Shown here: one piece after another, positions 55,918 through 64,000 of the stretch
Position numbering within the stretch: position 1 is the first letter of the stretch
Layout of the letters: each line of letters begins with the position of its first letter
DNA from: Diphasiastrum complanatum
Taxonomy: Eukaryota > Streptophyta > Lycopodiopsida > Lycopodiales > Lycopodiaceae
Assembly (NCBI GenBank): GCA_029204225.1
Contig: CM055094.1
Span: forward strand, 63,884,714-63,948,713
DNA length: 64,000 nucleotides
Direction: 5' to 3'
Notes under the pieces: model-generated
Told to the model about the DNA's origin: nothing
What the model saw: the letters and a program-made list of their open reading frames with translations, nothing else
Databases searched by the model: none
Translations under genes and position numbers: made by a program

Positions 55918-56938
55918 CTCTGACTCAGACGAATGCTCTAGAGACAACTCAGGGCCCCGAGCTGACTCTCGCAGCCGATATCTGTGCCTGTCTGGAGCTG
56001 GCATGAGCTGTGTATCAGAAGAGGAGGACTCGTCACTAGCATCATCCCAATCTGCCTCCGCATCAGCCCCCAAGCAAGCCAAACCAGCAACACCTGCTCC
56101 AGCTCGCTGTAATGCTGCACCTCTAGCTGTACCTGGAGCCCTACGTGGTCGTCCTCTCCTCCCTGGCAGTTTCTGTGCCTTGCCTTTCTTGTTCGGTGCA
56201 CCCTTGGGCCTTCCTGGTCACTTGCGGACAAGAGGAGCTGTCAATGCCTCGTCACCCCCATGCAAATCACTTGGTTGGCTAGGCTGGGCCCAAGTTGAGG
56301 CCGGCTGGGATAGGGAAGCAAAAGAGGGAACTCCCTGTGCAGCTGAGCGAGGATGATGAGCTCCTGGAGTGTGCCCGTGGGGCTGCTGCTGGTGGAGGGA
56401 CTGGCTGTGAAGGAGGCAAGTAAAGCGGCGATATGTACTGAAAGGGGCGCTGCGGTGGCCGGTACTGGTACATCCTAGGTGCTGCCAAAGGGGGAGCCAG
56501 TGGAGTGGGTGCTGCCAAAGGAGGAGGACGTGGAGTGGGTGCTGCCACTAGAGGAGCAGTTGGAGGAGCCACTGTGGTTGTGGGCGCTGTGAGAGAAAAC
56601 CTGGGCACAAATGGTGGCCTGCCATGGAGACCTGGTGCTGCAGAAGTGGACGACGATGGAGGGGCTGCAGGCCTGAATGGCATCGGTGGCACTGGAGGAG
56701 CTGTGCAGCGCACATATACCCTCTGAGGAGCTGGAGGAACTGTGGGCACCTCGTGCGGCTGCTCTGGCTGTGACTCTGTGTATGGCATGCTGGCAAGAGA
56801 TGAAGGGGGTGCCCTGACACTTGGCATCTGCTGGGCCTTTGAATCAAATGTGGCAATCAGGTCATCCAGTTGGGCATCTGAATACAAATGCTCTGGGCTC
56901 TGGGCCTCATCTTGTTCACCATCCACTAAATCATCATG
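55918..56938 (-). pseudogene. hAT-type gene, 3' part (proline-rich, AT-hook tail)
   Basis: The minus strand continues the reading frame broken by the chromovirus. It starts AHDDLVDGEQDEAQSPEHLY, becomes a long Pro/Ala-rich region (to about 56380), then after a frame change shows TWAQPSQPSDLHGGDEA, a TGA at about 56220, and two AT-hook-like motifs (PGRPKGAPNKKGK and RRGRPRRAPG), ending in an acidic tail (DASDESSSSD...SESEPKH) at 55918. The AT-hooks suggest DNA binding. It joins the segment at 63167-64000 across the insertion. The family assignment rests on that right-hand part. Confidence 0.6.
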
Positions 56939-56943
56939 TGCAC
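56939..56943. repeat. Target-site duplication TGCAC (left copy; right copy 63162-63166)
   Basis: TGCAC abuts the left LTR at 56939-56943 and the right LTR at 63162-63166. Five-base duplications are typical of Ty3/gypsy integration. Removing the element and one copy restores an open frame across the junction. Confidence 0.95.
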
Positions 56944-57301
56944 TGTAATAGATCCTAACACCACAGTAGGGCAAACACTAACTGATCCACCCAACCTTGC
57001 CTACTCCCTGATATAGAGTAAGCCCCTCCTAGCCCAGTGTGAGGACTGGTAGCATGCTACTGCCAAGTGTCGGCCACGTGGCACTGACGTGGCCGACTGC
57101 ACGTCGGGACCCAACTGGGGGCCCTATCCTGCTGACAGGGTCCCTAGGCTGTGTTAGGCCCGCCATGGCTATGGACCGTGCTGGGGCACACTACTCACAC
57201 TGTCTTGCCCTGTTGGTCATGTACGCTGGACACGACCCTGACTGTGGTATCTGACCTATCTGTGTTCTCTAGGGTTCGGCACTGGTTACGAGCTCGTAAC
57301 A
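56944..57301 (-). repeat. Chromovirus LTR (3' LTR), 358 bp
   Basis: In plus coordinates it runs TGTAATAGATCC to GCTCGTAACA. The terminal GTTACGAGCTCGTAAC (57285-57300) is a perfect palindrome. It includes GGCCACGTGGC with a G-box (CACGTG) and, on the minus strand, CTCTATATC as a possible TATA. Confidence 0.97.
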
Positions 57302-57314
57302 CTCCCTCCCCCTT
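57302..57314 (-). other. Polypurine tract
   Basis: The minus strand reads AAGGGGGAGGGAG directly before the 3' LTR, the usual plus-strand DNA primer of LTR elements. Confidence 0.85.
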
Positions 57315-57507
57315 AAGAACCGTCTTGGTCCTCTAAGACAAAGTCTGGAAAAATCTTGCGAAGGACGCTGCCTCTTTCCCAAGTGGCATTCTCAACAGGC
57401 TGATCATTCCACTTAACCAGATATTCTCGGTATAGAGTATGACGAGTAGGCGTCTCTCTACTATCTAGAATTTCCTCTGGTTCATGTGGAGGTTGTTGAG
57501 GATCCAA
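57313..57507 (-). CDS. Chromodomain at the C-terminus of chromovirus integrase
   Basis: EPEEILDSRETPTRHTLYRE, then YLVKWNDQPVENATWE is a chromodomain with its aromatic/Trp residues (Y, W, W). In chromoviruses it reads histone marks and guides integration. It is in a different frame from the main gag-pol because of a shift near 57601-57612; the joining segment ([14 protein letters not shown]) reads in the chromodomain frame from about 57600. It would not be made as part of the polyprotein unless the shift is a sequencing error or is bypassed. Confidence 0.88.
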   Translation of the reverse strand: MDPQQPPHEPEEILDSRETPTRHTLYREYLVKWNDQPVENATWERGSVLRKIFPDFVLEDQDGS

Positions 57508-57538
57508 TGGGAGAACTAGAACACTGTCCCCTACCAGA

Positions 57539-60500
57539 TTATCTGATCTGGTTAAGGCTTTTCGTAACTGACTTACATGAAAAACTGGAAAAACCCTTAC
57601 TGCTGTGTGGGAGTTCTAGTTCATAGGTGACCTCACCTAGTCTCCTACTGATGGTAAAGGGACCACAATACCTTGGAGACAACTTAGCACACACTCCTGA
57701 TTTGAGGGTTTTAGAGTCAACTGGGACTCTCAAGTAGACTCTCTCACCAGTGGAGAACTGCACATCCCGTCTGTGTGGATCTGCATAATGCCTGGCTCGA
57801 TCCTGGGATTGTCTAATGCTACGCTTAGCATGTTCTATCATCTGGTTTAGGTCTTCTAAAAAGTTTCTGGCTGCTTCAACTTTTTCTTGTTTAAACCCTA
57901 CAGCTGTGGGTGAGCGTGGCTGAAAACCGTACATCAGCATAAATGGGATGTATCCCGTAGCTGAATGTTTGGTACTGTTGTAAGCAAACTCTAATATCGA
58001 GAGATACTCCTCCCAATTAGTCTGCCTCTTGCTGACGTATGCACGAAGCATATCCTCCAGCACTTGATTTACCCTTTCTGTTTGACCGTCCGTCTGTGGA
58101 TGGTCGGTGGTACTCATATTAAGTTTAGTATGGAGATGATGGAATACTGCCTTCCAAAAATTTCCAGTAAACTTACTGTCCCGGTCGCTGACTATGCCGG
58201 AAGGTAGACCGTACAATTTAAATAGCCCGTCTACAAACAACCTCGCTAACTCTGGAGCTCTAACGGTTGTTTTGGTCGGAATAAAATGAGCCATTTTGGT
58301 CAGACGGTCAACTGTGACCCATATAGCGTCATTACCCTTTTGGGTTTTAGGCAGGCCTACTATAAAATCCATGGAGATACTCTCCCATTTACCAGCTGGT
58401 ATTTCTAAGGGATGCAACAACCCTCCTGCCTTTAAACGCTCTGCTTTATTTACTTGACATTTCTGGCAACTGGTTACATACTGGTGGACGTCCCTTTTCA
58501 TACTGGGCCAGAAAAATTGCCTACGAAGAAGCTCATAGGTCTTCTGTATGCCTGGGTGTCCCGCGCTAGGATTGTCATGACATTCATATAGGACCTGCTG
58601 CCTATAATCCTCTGAATTGGGGACACATACTCTATCTCTATAGAGCAAGTACTCATCCTGAATGGAATACTGTTTCCCTTTGAATCCTTGAGTCAACTGA
58701 CCCTCAACCACTGGGGTTTGCTTGGGTGATACAGGCTCAGAATCCTCAACGTCATCTGATGACGTATACTCGGACTCATCATCATCCTCAACGGAAGCTG
58801 CCGTATTCTTGGATGAACTGGCACCAGCCCCGGGAACTGGTTCTGGAGTCTGTAACTGTCTGTTCTGGACTGAGTTCCAGATAATAGAGAAGAATGCATC
58901 ATGCTGGCATTTCCCTCTCAAGGACTCGAGTAACTCATTACGAATCTGAGTAAAACTCAGCTCGTTTATCATAGGCATTCTGCTAAGGGCATCTGCTATT
59001 GTATTGAATTTTCCACGCCTATATCTGATAGACATGTCAAACTCTTGCATCAACTCTGCCCAACGAGCTTTCCGACCTCTAAGCTCAGGTTGATTGCAAA
59101 GGTATCTGAGACTCTCATGGTCTGTCAGGACCTCAAAGTTGGCACCATACAAATAATGCCTCCAAGTCTTAAGGGCATGGACTATAGAAAAGAGTTCCTT
59201 TTCATAGGCACTATACCTAGTCTGTGTTGGCTCGAGTTTTTTACTCTCGAACGCAACTGGTCGTCCACCCTGAGTTAGCACAGCACCTACTGCAAAGTCG
59301 CTAGCATCTGTTTCGACCACAAATGGCTGATTGGGGTCGACGACCTTTAAAACTGGTGCTGTAGCTAAGGCTGTTTTGAGAGCATCAAAGCTCTCCTGTT
59401 GTGCGGACTCCCAAATGAACTCCTTTCCCTTCCCCTTAAGGAGATTTGTCATAGGGACTGCTATCTGAGCATATTCCTTGACAAATCGTCTGTAATATCC
59501 CGCCAGACCAAGAAAGATTTGAAGTTCCAAAATATTCTGAGGTCTCAGCCAACTGAGTATGGCTTTAACCTTATTTGGGTCCATCTTAATCCCATCTGAA
59601 GAGATAATGTGACCCAAATATGCTACTTCTTCAACGAAGAATTCACACTTGGATTGTTTAGCATAAAGCTTATGCTTTCTGAGCAGTCGAAACACCTTTC
59701 TGAGGTGTTTTAGATGCTCCTTCCTCGTTTTGCTGTAGACGAGGATGTCATCTAAAAATACGACTACAAACTTACCCAAGTATGGTCTGAGGACACTGTT
59801 CATCAAGGTCATAAAGGTAGCTGGAGCATTTGTGAGCCCAAATGGCATCACCTTAAACTCATAATGACCGTGACGAGTCCTAAAAGCTGTTTTCGAGACA
59901 TCTTCCGATTTTATACGGACTTGATGATATCCCGATCTAAGGTCTATTTTGCTGAAAAACTTAGCCCCGTCGAGTTGATCAAACAACTCGTCTGCCCGAG
60001 GCATAGGGTATTTATTCTTAATTGTGACTTTATTGAGGGCTCTGTAATCTACGCAAAGACGCATAGACCCCTCCTTCTTTTTCACCAATAGGACTGGTGA
60101 GGCCCATGGTGAACTACTGGTCTGAATTTGGCCTTTCCCAAGATAGTCTGTTAACTGCCTAGTTATTTCTTCATCCTCTGTTCGGCTGACCCGATACGGA
60201 GGTTTAGAAACAGGTGTTGTACCTGGTACTAGGTTTATTACATGATCTACCTCTCTGCTAGGTGGTAAACCATGTGGCAAATCTTCAGGAAAAACATCTT
60301 TAAATTTAGACAATAAAGTTTCTAATTTACTGATTTTCTGCTGAATAGAACTGGAAATAGAAACTTCAGGAATAAACTGAAAGTCACATAAGAATACCTG
60401 ATGGTCTTCGTCTCCGATTAGCTGACAGAGCTCTGAACTGCAGACCATAGGGCTGTTGGGAACATCATGCTCCCCATGCAACTGGATCTCTCGGCCTTTA

Positions 60501-62026
60501 TACTGAAAGCTGAGGGTGTTCTCCTGATAGTTTCTGTGGAGGGAAGGTCCTAAACTGTAGAGCCAATCTCTCCCGAGAACAATGTCTGTTCGATCCAGGT
60601 GCATTATCTGAAAGTTTATTTGATCTTGGTACCCCTGAATACCAAGATTTAACTTACTTACCATAGTTTCCCATATTTTTTTATCTTCACCCTTAGCTAA
60701 TGAAACTATGTACCTATGCTGACTAGGTACTTCTGGTAGTTTAAGCTTTTTAACTAGGGTGTGGTTGATGAAATTATGGGTTGCCCCATCATCAACCATG
60801 ACTCTTACTGACTGGTTACCAACTTTCCCATGCATACGTACTAGGTCATGCGGCCCAAAGCTGAAGGGTCTCGCTAGCATTGCAGAGGTCAGCTGGCAAC
60901 AGTGTTCATGATCTTCATGATACACTTTGATCTCGGAAGCTGCCGAGTCACTGGGGAAACATACAGTCTGAACAAGATGAACTTGTTTTTTATCTTTTTT
61001 AGTGAAAGGCCCCTTGGGACACTGTCTGACTGTGTGTCCCTTGCCCATACACACAAAGCACAAACGTTCTTGTTTGGCTTTCTCAAAATCATCTGGTTTT
61101 AAGGGCTGTATGAGTGAAGGGCGTTTCTGAAGAGCTTCACCTTTAAATTTATCTTCTTTCTTTCTTTTTAAAAATTTCTTTTTAAATTGAAAGTCTTTCT
61201 GAGGAAGCTGCTCAGAAAGTGGTTGCTGTCTCGCTCTCTTCCTACCCACTGAATCATCATAGATTTGAGCATATCTGAGAGCTTGCTCAAGGGTAGTAGG
61301 CGAGTTTCTCTGGACCTCTACTTTATATTCATCTTTGAGGCCACGGACAAATCCCCTGATTTTTTGATAGTCATCCATATTTTTAATCTTTAAAATTGCT
61401 TCTCGATACTGCGAGATATATTGGATGAGGGACTTGTCCATTACTGTTCTTTCCCAGGCTTCCCAGGCTCTATCAAGTTCATTCTCTGGTAGAAATTCTC
61501 TTAGGAAAGCTTCTTCAAAAGCTTTCCATGACCGGGGAGTCTGCCCAGTCTCCTGGAGATTTAACCACCACTTATAGGCCATAGGCCCTAAAGAAAGACT
61601 GGCCTCAATTGCTTGCAAATGGTCAGGGGTCTGTTTAAGAGCATGAATGTTCTTCCATTTGCTGAGGAAGGTTTGTAGAATATCTGCATTTCTATCCTTC
61701 TCTTCCCCATTAAAAGTAGGAGGCTTTAAATCTTTAAAAACACTGGGGTGAGACCGTAAAGTCTCACCCGAAACTGATGGAAGTGGAGAAGGGGATAACT
61801 GAGAAGTAGAGGGAAGGCTTCCTTTCGCGGAACTCAAAAACAAGTTTTTGAGTTCAGCGAACGAGTCGTCCACACTGGACTTGAAATTGGCTAATGCCAA
61901 CTTCAGTTCATCCACTTCTATTACCAATTGGAGGAACTGCTCCTTGGTAACCAGTTCGTCGAGTTCTTCGGCGAACTGTTCCTGTTCTTCCACTTCCATG
62001 GGTTCCTTCCCTTTTTTGTAAGCCAA
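57539..62026 (-). CDS. Chromovirus Gag-Pol polyprotein, 1,495 residues
   Basis: A single frame with start at 62026. Gag spans about 1-300 (LPPTFNGE-like [12 protein letters not shown], then [14 protein letters not shown]), with a zinc knuckle near 320 ([14 protein letters not shown]). Protease lies near 412 ([15 protein letters not shown] where many relatives have DSGA), and RT from about 600 with FLDD at ~757 ([13 protein letters not shown]). RNase H is near 900 ([22 protein letters not shown]). The integrase HHCC zinc module is at ~1155 ([12 protein letters not shown]...CQKCQ), and the D-D-E core ([22 protein letters not shown]) ends near 1314. No internal stop is present. The end is frameshifted: the final ~20 residues ([12 protein letters not shown]) are out of register with HPVFHVSQL-type sequence. 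Confidence 0.95.
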   Translation of the reverse strand: MAYKKGKEPMEVEEQEQFAEELDELVTKEQFLQLVIEVDELKLALANFKSSVDDSFAELKNLFLSSAKGSLPSTSQLSPSPLPSVSGETLRSHPSVFKDLKPPTFNGEEKDRNADILQTFLSKWKNIHALKQTPDHLQAIEASLSLGPMAYKWWLNLQETGQTPRSWKAFEEAFLREFLPENELDRAWEAWERTVMDKSLIQYISQYREAILKIKNMDDYQKIRGFVRGLKDEYKVEVQRNSPTTLEQALRYAQIYDDSVGRKRARQQPLSEQLPQKDFQFKKKFLKRKKEDKFKGEALQKRPSLIQPLKPDDFEKAKQERLCFVCMGKGHTVRQCPKGPFTKKDKKQVHLVQTVCFPSDSAASEIKVYHEDHEHCCQLTSAMLARPFSFGPHDLVRMHGKVGNQSVRVMVDDGATHNFINHTLVKKLKLPEVPSQHRYIVSLAKGEDKKIWETMVSKLNLGIQGYQDQINFQIMHLDRTDIVLGRDWLYSLGPSLHRNYQENTLSFQYKGREIQLHGEHDVPNSPMVCSSELCQLIGDEDHQVFLCDFQFIPEVSISSSIQQKISKLETLLSKFKDVFPEDLPHGLPPSREVDHVINLVPGTTPVSKPPYRVSRTEDEEITRQLTDYLGKGQIQTSSSPWASPVLLVKKKEGSMRLCVDYRALNKVTIKNKYPMPRADELFDQLDGAKFFSKIDLRSGYHQVRIKSEDVSKTAFRTRHGHYEFKVMPFGLTNAPATFMTLMNSVLRPYLGKFVVVFLDDILVYSKTRKEHLKHLRKVFRLLRKHKLYAKQSKCEFFVEEVAYLGHIISSDGIKMDPNKVKAILSWLRPQNILELQIFLGLAGYYRRFVKEYAQIAVPMTNLLKGKGKEFIWESAQQESFDALKTALATAPVLKVVDPNQPFVVETDASDFAVGAVLTQGGRPVAFESKKLEPTQTRYSAYEKELFSIVHALKTWRHYLYGANFEVLTDHESLRYLCNQPELRGRKARWAELMQEFDMSIRYRRGKFNTIADALSRMPMINELSFTQIRNELLESLRGKCQHDAFFSIIWNSVQNRQLQTPEPVPGAGASSSKNTAASVEDDDESEYTSSDDVEDSEPVSPKQTPVVEGQLTQGFKGKQYSIQDEYLLYRDRVCVPNSEDYRQQVLYECHDNPSAGHPGIQKTYELLRRQFFWPSMKRDVHQYVTSCQKCQVNKAERLKAGGLLHPLEIPAGKWESISMDFIVGLPKTQKGNDAIWVTVDRLTKMAHFIPTKTTVRAPELARLFVDGLFKLYGLPSGIVSDRDSKFTGNFWKAVFHHLHTKLNMSTTDHPQTDGQTERVNQVLEDMLRAYVSKRQTNWEEYLSILEFAYNSTKHSATGYIPFMLMYGFQPRSPTAVGFKQEKVEAARNFLEDLNQMIEHAKRSIRQSQDRARHYADPHRRDVQFSTGERVYLRVPVDSKTLKSGVCAKLSPRYCGPFTISRRLGEVTYELELPHSSKGFSSFSCKSVTKSLNQIR

Positions 62027-62786
62027 GGCTTCTGTTTCAAGTTCGTCGAAGCCTCTCTCCGGGGGTTGATCAGGTCCCTAAGGAGTGGTCATCTTCGGAA
62101 CTGAAAGAGAGCTACCTTAACTTCTGAAGGAAAAAAAAGTCTAAAAGACTAATTTGCAACTGTACAAGGAGGGAAAGAAAACTTAGCTCTTTCTGAGAAC
62201 TGTACTTCCACAGAGAGAATCAAGAAAAGCCCTTTCAGCTCTTCCTCCACTGCTTTCAGATCTGCTGTCCGGAAAAATCAGAGATCAAGGTACCAAGAAA
62301 AAGAAACAAACTTCTGATCGTCTTGGCCCCTTCCCTCGCTGTCTGAGGTGTATACTTTTTGCTCCAAAATTCCCGTTTTAGGACCCAAAACAGTTGCAAA
62401 CTTGTGGTTCCTGCCAAAGACCTTCAGCGCTGGACCTGCACCCACGATTCTGTCTCAGATCCGCTCCAAATTCCAGAAAATTTCACTCCAAATTCGAAGT
62501 TTCCACCCAATTTGGCAGCGCTGGACCTGCTCCACGTTTTCTATTTAAAATGTGCTCAAAAATCCACAACTGATACATAAAAATCAAGGGTAAATCCCTG
62601 ATTTTTCAGCGCTGAGCTTCTACAAGGGATTGTGCCTCAAACAACTGTAAATTCCCAGCAAATTTCAAGGATTTGAAAGCTGTTCCTACAGCGATTTTCC
62701 TCCTCAATTCTTTTCTGAGAATCTGAGAAATCTTTCCTATCTTCTGATAGCTTTCTCTACTGCTGTCCTGAACTCCCTAGGATGGA
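62027..62786 (-). other. Chromovirus 5' leader
   Basis: Untranslated leader between the primer site and gag. It contains repeated CAGCGCTGGACCTGC motifs (62427, 62515) and a similar CAGCGCTGAGC at 62608, possibly packaging or structural elements. No ORF is supported. Confidence 0.7.
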
Positions 62787-62802
62787 GATGGCTCTGATAC
62801 CA
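62787..62802 (-). other. Primer-binding site, initiator tRNA-Met
   Basis: The minus strand reads TGGTATCAGAGCCATC one base inside the 5' LTR. The first 12 bases match the 3' end of plant initiator tRNA-Met. Confidence 0.93.
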
Positions 62803-62803
62803 G

Positions 62804-63161
62804 TGTAATAGATCCTAACACCACAGTAGGGCAAACACTAACTGATCCACCCAACCTTGCCTACTCCCTGATATAGAGTAAGCCCCTCCTAGCCCAGTGT
62901 GAGGACTGGTAGCATGCTACTGCCAAGTGTCGGCCACGTGGCACTGACGTGGCCGACTGCACGTCGGGACCCAACTGGGGGCCCTATCCTGCTGACAGGG
63001 TCCCTAGGCTGTGTTAGGCCCGCCATGGCTATGGACCGTGCTGGGGCACACTACTCACACTGTCTTGCCCTGTTGGTCATGTACGCTGGACACGACCCTG
63101 ACTGTGGTATCTGACCTATCTGTGTTCTCTAGGGTTCGGCACTGGTTACGAGCTCGTAACA
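62804..63161 (-). repeat. Chromovirus LTR (5' LTR), 358 bp
   Basis: Apparently identical to 56944-57301 over its whole length, including the terminal palindrome at 63145-63160. It is followed by the TGCAC duplication. Confidence 0.97.
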
Positions 63162-63166
63162 TGCAC

Positions 63167-64000
63167 CAACCTCTGAATCATCCCGTGCCTCATCATGTGC
63201 ACCCTGTAGACCCTGCATGGCCTCCCAATCTGTGCAATCAAAGTCATCTGGTGCCTCCTCTGGTGTGCTGTCGTAGTAACGACCATGACTCTGTGCTGCA
63301 CGCATCCAAACATCTGCGGGACCGGCATCTAAACCACTCTGCCCTCTATCAAGAGCCTCCTCCATCATGTCGACATAGGTAGGTATGCCACCGGCCCCCC
63401 CTGTGTGCCCTGCCTGTCTGCCGGTATAACCTGTGCCATGTGTCCCACCTCTGCCACGTGATGCACCTGTGACCCCTGCCCGTGGCGTGTGCCCTGCACC
63501 TGTATAATCTGCCTCATCCCGCTCTGGTCTGGCAAACACAACTTGAATGGGCTCATCCTCGTCATGCTCATCCTCTGATACTGGCTCATTTGCCTCATAC
63601 AATGGAGGCTCTCTGTGCTCCAGCCCAAGCTCTCTCTCTCTCTCATCTCGGCAAGCTCCCTCTCTCTCCCTCGAGTTCCCTGTCTGCGATCTGTGTCGGG
63701 GAGAGGAAGAGGGGATGCAGCATGTGTGCAACGCTGTGGATACTCCTGTGGAAGTAGTTCCATTGCATCTCCCATATGAACTTCAGCTCTGTCATCCTGC
63801 AGGTGAGAGGCATGTGGTTTAGGGCATTACGAAAAAACTTAACACTGACAGAAAAACAAACTAGCAACCATTGAAAAGATAAAGAACAATTACAACACTG
63901 TACCGCTTACCTCTCTGGCTGCAAGATGGGCAGCTGCAGGAACTGTCCAATCCGGTCCATGAGCTCATACACCAGTCCAAGTGTCGACCCCTCGCTGTCA
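63167..64000 (-). pseudogene. hAT transposase C-terminal region, runs off window
   Basis: On the minus strand from 64000: LGLVYELMDRIGQFLQLPIL, then a likely intron (GTAAGC donor at about 63910 to CTGCAG acceptor at about 63801), then KFIWEMQWNYFHRSIHSVAH and MLHPLF. This matches the hAT pattern ERW...LHRPLHAAAYFLNPRF preceding the dimerisation domain. A frame change follows, into an Arg/Glu-rich and acidic tail (SREREGACRDERERELGLEH, EPVSEDEHDEDEP, then EEALDRGQSGLDAG) up to the chromovirus junction. The catalytic part lies beyond the window. It continues into 55918-56938. Confidence 0.7.

Larger units (their letters stand above)
56944..63161 (-). mobile_element. Intact-structure chromovirus (Ty3/gypsy), 6,218 bp
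   Basis: Two 358-bp LTRs, a TGCAC target duplication, an initiator-tRNA-Met primer site next to the right LTR and a polypurine tract next to the left LTR define a complete element transcribed on the minus strand. I found no difference between the LTRs by eye, so insertion was recent. Pol order is protease, RT, RNase H, integrase, chromodomain, as in chromoviruses. It sits inside a hAT-type gene in the same orientation. Confidence 0.95.

Noticed and set aside
57039-57336. Short open frames inside the LTRs (repeated at 62899-63382)
   Set aside because: Identical because the LTRs are identical; no coding evidence.

Overview
This window is nuclear DNA from a land plant: two split plastid/cytoskeleton genes of plant type, GT-AG introns, chromovirus (Ty3/gypsy), Ty1/copia, LINE and hAT elements, and long CT/GA microsatellites. 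The very long, transposon-filled introns and low gene density suggest a large-genome, probably non-flowering plant (fern or similar). That taxonomic call is inference only.

Layout. 1-5.1 kb holds CT microsatellites and decayed LTR-retrotransposon remains. 7.3-25.9 kb (minus strand) is one complete SCAR/WAVE gene, which I could assemble exon by exon with consistent splice phases: nine exons over 18.6 kb. Its ~10-kb intron 5 holds a broken hAT transposase gene, a decayed copia element, strong hairpins and a small non-autonomous hAT element with an 8-bp target duplication. Intron 4 holds a second, related TIR element. 26-31 kb has no recognisable gene. 31.3-37.1 kb is a pair of copia remains in opposite orientation; the plus-strand one lacks its reverse transcriptase. 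39.7-40.0 kb is a fragment of a nucleotide-sugar (GDP-sugar) transporter pseudogene. 40.2-43.2 kb is a decayed minus-strand copia element.

43.2-53.8 kb (plus strand) is a plastid bifunctional aspartate/prephenate aminotransferase (PAT) gene. Nine coding exons are in phase, but the C-terminal exon is not found in the window; everything to its right is transposon. Intron 6 of this gene carries a LINE 3' fragment in the opposite direction, bounded by microsatellites.

54.3-64 kb is a nested insertion. An hAT-type transposase gene (minus strand, running off the right end) is interrupted by a 6,218-bp chromovirus with two 358-bp LTRs that look identical, a TGCAC target duplication, an initiator-tRNA-Met primer site and a 1,495-residue gag-pol frame, with a frameshift just ahead of the chromodomain.

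The two host genes are not functionally linked: SCAR activates Arp2/3 for actin branching, and PAT makes arogenate for Phe/Tyr synthesis in plastids. What unites the window is repeated insertion into their introns. The most unusual structural signal is a group of hAT-like elements whose ends share a short AGTTGCAG terminus, while the blocks just inside are self-complementary and different in each element.
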